A DNA stretch of 5,726 nucleotides from an uncultured Bacilli bacterium (GTDB lineage: Bacteria; Bacillota_I; Bacilli_A; RF39; UBA660): positions 1-5,726 of the forward strand of contig CALVIA010000063.1 in the NCBI GenBank assembly GCA_944329255.1. Direction: 5' to 3'. The notes under the pieces were generated by a model. That model saw nothing but the letters and a program-made list of their open reading frames with translations, was not told where the DNA came from and searched no databases. The position numbers and the translations under genes were made by a program. Every line of letters begins with the position of its first letter. Within the stretch, counting starts at the first letter, position 1. This document shows positions 1-5,352 of the stretch, one piece after another.

Positions 1-923
1 TGCAAAAATACTGATATATTACTTTCTATTGCTCCTTTTATTATTTCTTCTTCACTTACTTCTTCAAAATCAAATTTGTATGGATTTCTATTTGTTTCAT
101 CATTTTTTATTTCTTTTAAAACACTTGGAATTATATCTTTTGAAAAATACTTATCCATAAATTGTTTAATGTCTGTTTTATCAAAATCTCCGTTATAATC
201 ATTTTCTTTGTAAAATTGTATTCCAGAAAAAATTAATCTTTTTGAAAGTGCAATATCCTCTTTTTCATCTACTAACCATGTTATTGGTTCAACTCTAACC
301 CAATATATATATCCTTTTTCTATTTTTCTACCATCAGACAAAACTTCACCATCACAGTTTAAATCAGCAACAAACCTTATATATTTATTTCCGTTATATT
401 CATATTCTATATGTTTTCTTTCTTGAAAAGAAATATCACAATCTTGATAACTAACTGAATCCGATGTATATGTTTTTCCTGTAGTTTTTAAAATTTTATT
501 ATTATATTCTCTTTCCAATTCAGTAGAATAATTTTCATCAATAATTGTTTGTGGATATTCGCCATATTCTATTTCTAGTATTCCCATTGAATTTTTTGCT
601 TTATTTGTGGAGATTGATTGGATTGAAGAGTAAGGTATTGCTGGACGAGCACTACTAATACGCCTACAAACCCAGTACCAATCTCTATCACCACAGTCAT
701 TAACAACGCGCGCGTACTTATTTTCACCAGTTGATTTTGTCCACCACCAAGCAGCTCTATCTTTTAAAGTATTTCCTTCACTAGTATGATAATTTTGAGA
801 TACTCTCGCGCCTAATAAAATAGCATAATCACTTATAGCTGCTTTTGTCCCATATCTTTTTAGTATTTCTAATTGTTTATCACCAAATACCTGTTCAACA
901 CCTAAAAATGTAAAATCACTCAT
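1..923 (-). CDS. Partial CDS: C-type-lectin-like (probably DUF6273-related) protein with a candidate variable patch, function unknown
   Basis: The start is ATG at 923-921, preceded by AAAGGTGAT at 927-935 and a consensus promoter; 307 residues are visible with no stop before the window edge, so the C-terminus is missing. There is no signal peptide or membrane segment, so the product looks cytoplasmic or non-Sec. Residues 6-47 (FLGVEQVFG..., YGTKAAISDYAILLG) lead to a WWWTKS motif (59-64), ARVV (71-74) and SARPAIPYSS (91-100). This resembles the end of C-type-lectin/formylglycine-enzyme-like folds, where WWLRS...GVRPAL is typical. After GILEIEYGEYPQT (114-126) a second module contains YWVRVEPITWLVDE (207-220), ALSKRLIFSG (225-234) and IKQFMDKYF (252-260), which resembles the beginning of DUF6273-type domains. 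From memory, related proteins occur as divergent paralogues in gut Firmicutes; I cannot confirm that here. Codons 70-93 differ sharply from the rest. Coding and start are near certain; family is moderately sure; function is unknown. Confidence 0.85.
   Translation of the reverse strand, partial: MSDFTFLGVEQVFGDKQLEILKRYGTKAAISDYAILLGARVSQNYHTSEGNTLKDRAAWWWTKSTGENKYARVVNDCGDRDWYWVCRRISSARPAIPYSSIQSISTNKAKNSMGILEIEYGEYPQTIIDENYSTELEREYNNKILKTTGKTYTSDSVSYQDCDISFQERKHIEYEYNGNKYIRFVADLNCDGEVLSDGRKIEKGYIYWVRVEPITWLVDEKEDIALSKRLIFSGIQFYKENDYNGDFDKTDIKQFMDKYFSKDIIPSVLKEIKNDETNRNPYKFDFEEVSEEEIIKGAIESNISVFL
645..716 (-). other. Candidate hypervariable patch in the lectin-like gene (codons 70-93)
   Basis: In the coding strand these 72 bases hold 13 A, 25 G, 9 C and 25 T: 18% A and 47% G+C, against a very A-rich gene. 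Nineteen of 24 codons end in T or C; only 14 of the next 37 do. Four of five arginine codons here are CGC, AGG, CGT and CGT, while nine of ten elsewhere in the visible gene are AGA. The encoded residues 70-93 lie between the WWWT motif and ARPA, the surface-loop position where C-type-lectin-fold variable proteins carry their variable residues. NNY-rich, A-depleted codons are what adenine mutagenesis of AAY template codons leaves behind in diversity-generating retroelements. The composition is seen directly; the mechanism is inferred, and no template repeat or reverse transcriptase is in the window. The patch is in the N-terminal third rather than at the C-terminus, unlike most known cases. Confidence 0.5.
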
Positions 924-926
924 ACA

Positions 927-935
927 ATCACCTTT
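927..935 (-). promoter_or_regulatory. Ribosome binding site of the lectin-like gene
   Basis: AAAGGTGAT ends 3 bases before the ATG at 923. It pairs with the GGTGAT part of the anti-Shine-Dalgarno complement (the downstream half of AAGGAGGTGAT), so the short apparent spacing is normal. It fixes ATG 923 as the start; no other start codon with such a site is visible between here and the upstream promoter. Confidence 0.8.
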
Positions 936-947
936 TAAACCACTTGT

Positions 948-975
948 ATTATACTTAATATATATTTTTTGTCAA
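948..975 (-). promoter_or_regulatory. Consensus sigma-A promoter of the lectin-like gene
   Basis: On the minus strand TTGACA (975-970) is followed after 16 bases by TATAAT (953-948), both perfect matches to the housekeeping consensus. Transcription would begin near 941, giving a leader of about 18 bases with the ribosome binding site in it. It is the best promoter in the window. Its -35 box abuts the tail of the preceding gene's terminator. No operator-like repeat is visible beside it. Confidence 0.85.
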
Positions 976-1002
976 ACAAAAAGGAAGTAATAAATTACTC
1001 CC
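974..1002 (-). terminator. Intrinsic terminator of the pcrA-nucleotidyltransferase operon
   Basis: On the minus strand GGGAGTAA (1002-995) pairs with TTACTTCC (990-983) across a 4-base loop, an 8-bp stem with one G-T wobble, followed by TTTTTGTTT (982-974). The stem contains the stop codon TAA (997-995) of the nucleotidyltransferase. The T-tract runs straight into the -35 box (975-970) of the next gene, so one transcription unit ends exactly where the next begins. Confidence 0.8.
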
Positions 1003-1903
1003 ATAGATTTGCTTTATATTCTTTTTTATTTATTAATTCATTTATATAATTTACAACATTTTCTTTATCTTCTTTGTATGTTACACCTGCCCACTTTGAT
1101 GTAGTATTTAAAACTTTTACATCACAATAATTTTCTTGTATTCCTTTCTTTAAAACATCAGGTATTAAGTATTCACATTTTTCTAAATCATTTTTATTAT
1201 TAATTAAAAATTGTTCAAAATTGCTTTCTATATAATTAAATATTGATGGAGAAAATGCTAACATATTCATAGATACTCTAGTATCATCATTTATTATAAA
1301 TTCTTTTTCACCATTAAGTGGTGATGCGATTATCTCATCAACCTTTTTTTCTATTGAGCATTCAATTATATTTACAAGTTTTTCTTCTTTTATTTCGCAA
1401 ACTCCTCTTTTAACAGATCCATTTTCTGTAAGGGTGTTAATTACTTTATACCCAACTAATCCAAAATGTTCTTTACCTGTTTTATTCATTTTATCTAGAA
1501 ATTCACTTACTGTTTTAAAAGCATCATATCCATAAAAATCGTCTGAATTAATTATTGCAAATGGCTCATTAATTACATTTTTTGCAGATAATATTGCATG
1601 TGCAGTTCCCCATGGTTTTACCCTATTATCAGGTACATTATATCCTTTTGGTAAGTTATCTAATTTTTGAAACACATATTCAACCTTAATTTTATCTTCA
1701 ATTCTTTTTCCTATTGTTTCTCTAAAAATATTATAATTTTCTTCCTTAATTATAAAAACTATTTTGTTAAATCCTGTTCTTATCGCATCATATACTGAAT
1801 AATCAATTATAAATTCTTTATTTGGTCCAAATGGTTCTAACTGTTTAAGTCCTCCAAATCTGCTTCCCATTCCAGCTGCTAATATTAATAATGTTTTATT
1901 CAT
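995..1903 (-). CDS. Sugar-phosphate nucleotidyltransferase-like protein (NTP_transferase family)
   Basis: A 302-residue cytoplasmic protein, full length for its family. The N-terminal signature LAAGMGSRFGGLKQ (residues 8-21) is the nucleotide-binding loop of NTP_transferase enzymes, which join a nucleotide to a sugar 1-phosphate or similar phosphate with release of pyrophosphate. KPWGTAHA (97-104) and NSDDFYG (119-125) follow; D121/D122 are the likely metal-binding pair. VSMNMLAFSP (210-219) and WAGVTYKED (271-279) are further conserved-looking blocks. The GGLKQ variant of the loop is typical of an unassigned subgroup usually annotated only as 'nucleotidyltransferase', so the substrate cannot be read from the sequence; cell-surface glycan or phosphocholine-type metabolism is a guess. 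The start ATG has AGGAGG 4 bases upstream. It is 8 bases downstream of pcrA and presumably cotranscribed and translationally coupled with it. No glycan genes are adjacent. Confidence 0.93.
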   Translation of the reverse strand: MNKTLLILAAGMGSRFGGLKQLEPFGPNKEFIIDYSVYDAIRTGFNKIVFIIKEENYNIFRETIGKRIEDKIKVEYVFQKLDNLPKGYNVPDNRVKPWGTAHAILSAKNVINEPFAIINSDDFYGYDAFKTVSEFLDKMNKTGKEHFGLVGYKVINTLTENGSVKRGVCEIKEEKLVNIIECSIEKKVDEIIASPLNGEKEFIINDDTRVSMNMLAFSPSIFNYIESNFEQFLINNKNDLEKCEYLIPDVLKKGIQENYCDVKVLNTTSKWAGVTYKEDKENVVNYINELINKKEYKANLWE

Positions 1904-1907
1904 ATTT

Positions 1908-1913
1908 CCTCCT
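1908..1913 (-). promoter_or_regulatory. Ribosome binding site overlapping the pcrA stop codon
   Basis: AGGAGG on the minus strand lies 4 bases before the nucleotidyltransferase ATG (1903) and shares two bases with the pcrA stop codon TAG (1914-1912). A ribosome finishing pcrA would sit on this site, so the two genes are probably translationally coupled. It also fixes the start of the nucleotidyltransferase. Confidence 0.85.
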
Positions 1914-4008
1914 ATATTTTTTTTAATCCTTTATAAGTTGTTAATATTTTCTTTATTCCTATACCATTTTTAAATGCTATTGTAGCAACTCCTCTATCAA
2001 CGCTTATTACAATTCCTTCTTTATATGCATTATGTTCTACATGATCACCTGCTTTTATTTCTAAATCAGTATCATTAAAATTATCTTTTTTATTTATTTT
2101 TATCTCTTTAGTATTTTTATTTTCTTCAAATAATTTTTCAATATCTTCTTCATTAATTTCATCTATAAACCTACTTGGCATATTTATTTGTATTTTACCA
2201 AATAAAACCCTACTTCTTGCATTTGTTAGGTATAATACCTTTTTGGCTCTTGTTATTGCTACATAAAATATTCTTCTTTCTTCTTCTAATTCTTTTTCAT
2301 CGTACATTGAATTAGAATGTGGAAATAATCCTTCTTCTAAACCAGTAACAAATACTATATCAAATTCTAATCCTTTTACTGCATGCATTGTCATTAATGT
2401 AACTACTTCATCATTATCTTTGGTTTCTTTTACATCACTTATTAATGATATTTCGATTAAAAATTCTTCTAAAGTTGCTCCAGGATTATAATCTTCAAAG
2501 TTTTTTGCAATTGATTTAAATTCTTCTAGGTTTTCTAATTTTGCCTCATTTTCAATTGTTTTTTCTAATTCATATTCTTCTCTTAATCCAGATTTATCTA
2601 ATACTAATTCTATTAAATCAACAAATGATTTATCTTTCATTTTTTCATTTATATCAAGTATTAAATTTTTAAATTGTAATTCTTTACCACTTTCAATAGC
2701 ATCAAATATACTTATATTTTTTTCATTTGCATTTTGTTCTAATTTTTCAATTGTTTTATTTCCAATTCCTCTTTTTGGTGCATTAATTGCTCTTAATAGT
2801 GATACATCATCATCATTGTTATTAATAAGTCTTAAATATGATACTAAATCTTTAATTTCTTTTCTATTAAAATATGCATATGATCCAACTACCTTATATG
2901 GTATAGTATTTTCAATGAAACCTCTTTCTATAGACTGTGATTGTGCATTAGTTCTATATAATACTACCATTTCTTTATATGATATACCCTGAGTTTTATA
3001 ATATTTTATCTCATTTATTATATTTAATATTTCATCTTTTTCATCATAGCATCTCATGTATTTTATTTTTGAACCTTCATTATTGTCAGTCCATAAATGC
3101 TTATCTTTTTTTTCTTTATTATTTTTTATAACACTATTAGCAGCTTCAATTATTCTTTTTGTTGATCTATAATTTTGTTCAAGTAAAATTGTTTTTGCAT
3201 TTTCATAATCTTTTTCAAAATTTAAAATATTTTTAAAATTAGCTCCTCTCCATGAATATATGCTTTGTGATTCATCTCCAACTACACAAATATTATTATA
3301 TTTTGCACTTATCATTCTTGATAATTTATATTGTGCTTCATTTGTATCTTGATATTCATCTATAAATATATATTTGTATTTACTTTGATAATGCTCTAAT
3401 GCTTTTTTATCTTTTTTAAATAATTTAATTGGTAACATCAATAAATCATCAAAATCAACTGAACTATTTCTAATCAATTTTTCTTCGTATTTTTCATATA
3501 TTTTAACTATATTTTTTTCAATATCACTTTTTGCATAAATAGAATATGTTTTTGAATCCATTAATTCATTTTTTGCACTGCTTATTTTGTGTTTTATACT
3601 TTTAGCATTATATATTTTATCGTCTAAATTCATATCTTTTATTATTTTTTTTATAACTGAAATAGAATCTGTTTCATCTAATATTGTAAATGAACTATTT
3701 AAATTAAAAAAATCATAATTTTCTTTTATTATTTTTAAACCAAATGAATGAAAAGTTGATATTTGCATACTTCTTATATCTTCACTTATAAGCTTTTCTA
3801 ATCTAACTTTCATTTCCTTTGCAGCCTTGTTAGTAAATGTAATTGCTAATATTTCCCATGGCTTTGCTTTTTTATTTTCCAATAAATATGCTATTTTATA
3901 TGTTATTACTCTTGTTTTTCCGCTACCTGGACCAGCTAATATTAATATTGGTCCATCTGTCGTAATAACAGCTTCTTTTTGTATTTCATTTAATGTATCT
4001 AAATTCAT
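1912..4008 (-). CDS. pcrA: ATP-dependent 3'-5' DNA helicase PcrA/UvrD
   Basis: A 698-residue superfamily 1A helicase, slightly short for PcrA (usually about 720-760). All motifs are present in order: Q motif LNEIQKEAV (6-14), Walker A AGPGSGKT (25-32), Ia ITFTNKAAKEM (56-66), Ib STFHSFG (84-90), II IDEYQDTN (216-223), III VVGDESQSIYSWRGA (242-256), IV LLEQNYRS (275-282), IVa APKRGIG (410-416), V TMHAVKGLEF (540-549) and VI EERRIFYVAITRA (576-588). The tail, GDHVEHNAYKEGIVISV and GIGIKKI (654-687), matches the small Tudor-like C-terminal domain by which PcrA binds RNA polymerase. The protein unwinds DNA in nucleotide-excision and mismatch-type repair, resolves transcription-replication conflicts and helps rolling-circle plasmids; these roles come from the family. 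AGGAG lies 5 bases before ATG 4008. No ligase gene follows, unlike the classical pcrA-ligA order; a nucleotidyltransferase is next instead. Confidence 0.97.
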   Translation of the reverse strand: MNLDTLNEIQKEAVITTDGPILILAGPGSGKTRVITYKIAYLLENKKAKPWEILAITFTNKAAKEMKVRLEKLISEDIRSMQISTFHSFGLKIIKENYDFFNLNSSFTILDETDSISVIKKIIKDMNLDDKIYNAKSIKHKISSAKNELMDSKTYSIYAKSDIEKNIVKIYEKYEEKLIRNSSVDFDDLLMLPIKLFKKDKKALEHYQSKYKYIFIDEYQDTNEAQYKLSRMISAKYNNICVVGDESQSIYSWRGANFKNILNFEKDYENAKTILLEQNYRSTKRIIEAANSVIKNNKEKKDKHLWTDNNEGSKIKYMRCYDEKDEILNIINEIKYYKTQGISYKEMVVLYRTNAQSQSIERGFIENTIPYKVVGSYAYFNRKEIKDLVSYLRLINNNDDDVSLLRAINAPKRGIGNKTIEKLEQNANEKNISIFDAIESGKELQFKNLILDINEKMKDKSFVDLIELVLDKSGLREEYELEKTIENEAKLENLEEFKSIAKNFEDYNPGATLEEFLIEISLISDVKETKDNDEVVTLMTMHAVKGLEFDIVFVTGLEEGLFPHSNSMYDEKELEEERRIFYVAITRAKKVLYLTNARSRVLFGKIQINMPSRFIDEINEEDIEKLFEENKNTKEIKINKKDNFNDTDLEIKAGDHVEHNAYKEGIVISVDRGVATIAFKNGIGIKKILTTYKGLKKI

Positions 4009-4059
4009 GTTTACTCCTATATATTTTATATTTTATTTATCTTTCTTTTTTCCTCTTTT

Positions 4060-4089
4060 ATTTTAACATATTAAATAAAAAATAGTTAA
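4060..4089 (-). promoter_or_regulatory. Candidate extended -10 promoter for pcrA
   Basis: On the minus strand TATG-T-TAAAAT (4070-4060) matches the Gram-positive extended -10 pattern TRTGN plus -10. A weak -35, TTAACT (4089-4084), lies 18 bases upstream, inside the left arm of the htrA terminator hairpin. Transcription would begin near 4053, giving a purine-rich leader of about 45 bases. In such AT-rich DNA this match could be chance, but pcrA needs a promoter after the terminator and this is the best one visible. Confidence 0.4.
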
Positions 4090-4107
4090 ATATATTTTAA
4101 CTATTTT
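4077..4107 (-). terminator. AT-rich hairpin terminator of htrA
   Basis: A 12-bp perfect inverted repeat (4079-4090 with 4096-4107) around a 5-base loop; on the minus strand the second arm ends in TTTTTT and T-rich sequence. The stem has one G-C pair only, so it is weak by itself, but its position directly over the htrA stop codon (4099-4097) and the following T-run support a terminator. Being palindromic, it could also stop plus-strand transcripts, but no plus-strand gene leads into it. Confidence 0.55.
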
Positions 4108-5185
4108 CTAATCTTACATCTAATTTTACTTTTACTGTTTTTATATTATTATCTCTGTAATATTTTATTGTAATAGTATCTCCAACCGAATATTTATATA
4201 ATTCACTTCTTAAATATGCTGTATTACTTACATTAACATCATTTATTGCAAGTATTACATCTCCTTTTTTTAATCCTGCTTCATATGCAGGAGTATCTTT
4301 TGTAACTTCTATTACTACAGCACCTTCCTGTATACTTTCATCTAGTTCAATTCCATATGTATATAATTGATAAGTATTTGATGCATCCAACATAGTTACT
4401 CCTAAAACCGGTCTTTCAATTTGTTTTCCTTCTTCTAATTTATCTGCAATTGTTTTTGCTATTTCTATTGGAATTGCAAATCCCATTCCTTCTATTTCAT
4501 TTTCTACTAATTTTAATGAATTAATTCCTATAACTTCTCCATTGATATTTGCAAGAGGTCCACCACTATTTCCCGGATTTAATGCCGCATCAACTTGTAA
4601 AACTTCAACAACATATTGATTACTTAATGTTACAGTTCTATCTTTTCCTGATATAATCCCTTTTGTTACAGATCCCATGTATGTTTTTCCAAGTGGAGAT
4701 CCAACCGTAAATATAGTATCTCCTAATTTAGAATCTTCACTACTACCTATTGTTGCAACAGACATAATATTATTTAGATCTACTCTTAATACTGCAATAT
4801 CAGAAAATTCATCTTTTCCTAATAACTTTGCTTCATAATCTGTTCCATCAATATTAGTAATTTTAATATTATCAGCATCTGTTACTACATGTTCATTTGT
4901 TAATATATACCCATATTTATCATCTTTTTTATATACAAAACCACTACCACTACCTATTATTTTATTTGAAGCATATGATTCTATATAAACAACTGAATTA
5001 TATATTTTATCTATTGGTTTACTTATTGTATCTGCTTCTGTAATTTCTACATGGTTTACAACTTTATCAGTTTCTAAAATTTTTCTTTCAAATAAACCTA
5101 ATGAATTAAGTGTAAAAAGTGTTGATATAATTCCAATAGTTAATGATATTATTGTTATTAATACATATTTGTTTTTTTCTTTCAT
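4097..5185 (-). CDS. htrA: Membrane-anchored HtrA/DegP-type serine protease with one PDZ domain
   Basis: A 362-residue protein with a short basic N-terminus, one transmembrane segment (about residues 7-27) that would leave the rest outside the cell, a linker, then a trypsin-like domain (about 60-250). The catalytic triad is readable: H99 in LTNEHVV, D129 in SDIAVLRVD and S207 in NPGNSGGP. GSGSGFVY (78-85) and GFAIPI (235-240) are also typical. A single PDZ domain follows (about 258-355; TPAYEAGLKKGDVILAIND). The family degrades or refolds misfolded exported proteins at the cell surface; here that role is inferred from homology. Length and architecture fit Gram-positive HtrA/HtrB/YyxA proteins, and I cannot tell which paralogue it is. 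ATG 5185 has GGAGG 4 bases upstream. It appears monocistronic, with its own promoter and terminator. No two-component-system box is evident. Confidence 0.95.
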   Translation of the reverse strand: MKEKNKYVLITIISLTIGIISTLFTLNSLGLFERKILETDKVVNHVEITEADTISKPIDKIYNSVVYIESYASNKIIGSGSGFVYKKDDKYGYILTNEHVVTDADNIKITNIDGTDYEAKLLGKDEFSDIAVLRVDLNNIMSVATIGSSEDSKLGDTIFTVGSPLGKTYMGSVTKGIISGKDRTVTLSNQYVVEVLQVDAALNPGNSGGPLANINGEVIGINSLKLVENEIEGMGFAIPIEIAKTIADKLEEGKQIERPVLGVTMLDASNTYQLYTYGIELDESIQEGAVVIEVTKDTPAYEAGLKKGDVILAINDVNVSNTAYLRSELYKYSVGDTITIKYYRDNNIKTVKVKLDVRLENS

Positions 5186-5207
5186 AAATCCTCCATTATC
5201 CTTTATA

Positions 5208-5235
5208 AATATAACATATATTTAAAAAAAAACAA
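5208..5235 (-). promoter_or_regulatory. Promoter of htrA with extended -10
   Basis: On the minus strand TTGTTT (5235-5230) and TATATT (5213-5208) are 16 bases apart, and the -10 is preceded by TATG-T, the extended -10 element. Transcription would start near 5201, about 16 bases before the ATG, with GGAGG (5194-5190) in the leader. A run of nine T (5232-5224) covers the end of the -35 and the start of the spacer. Confidence 0.6.
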
Positions 5236-5291
5236 AATCTATTTTACATATTTTACTAGAAAAATACATTATTATAATTTGTTTTTTTTTA
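5223..5291. repeat. Inverted A9/T9 repeat in the divergent promoter region
   Basis: Bases 5223-5236 (T, nine A, C, AAA) are the exact reverse complement of 5278-5291 (TTT, G, nine T, A), 14 bp per arm separated by 41 bases. The arms lie between the two divergent genes htrA and the transporter gene. Low complexity makes chance occurrence plausible, although the single C/G is correctly aligned. It might be intrinsically bent DNA shared by both promoters. Confidence 0.35.
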
Positions 5292-5305
5292 GAAATAATA
5301 CATTA

Positions 5306-5334
5306 GTTTCATTTATTTTTATTTAGAATATAAT
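5306..5334 (+). promoter_or_regulatory. Candidate promoter of the substrate-binding protein gene
   Basis: A perfect TATAAT (5329-5334) has a weak -35, GTTTCA (5306-5311), 17 bases upstream. The implied start near 5341 leaves a leader of only about 12 bases that begins at the ribosome binding site AAGGAG (5342-5347). I see no riboswitch-like structure between the promoter and the gene; the region is too short for one. Confidence 0.5.
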
Positions 5335-5352
5335 ATTTTGAAAGGAGTTAAA

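Noticed and set aside
25..120. Acidic Glu-rich stretch in the lectin-like protein as a separate domain
   Set aside because: Residues 270-300 are charged and low-complexity, but the gene is cut by the window edge, so no domain can be supported.
3827..4066. Plus-strand open frame of 79 codons
   Set aside because: It lies almost wholly antisense to the start of pcrA, has no ribosome binding site, and its hydrophobic-looking translation is a by-product of AT-rich antisense DNA.
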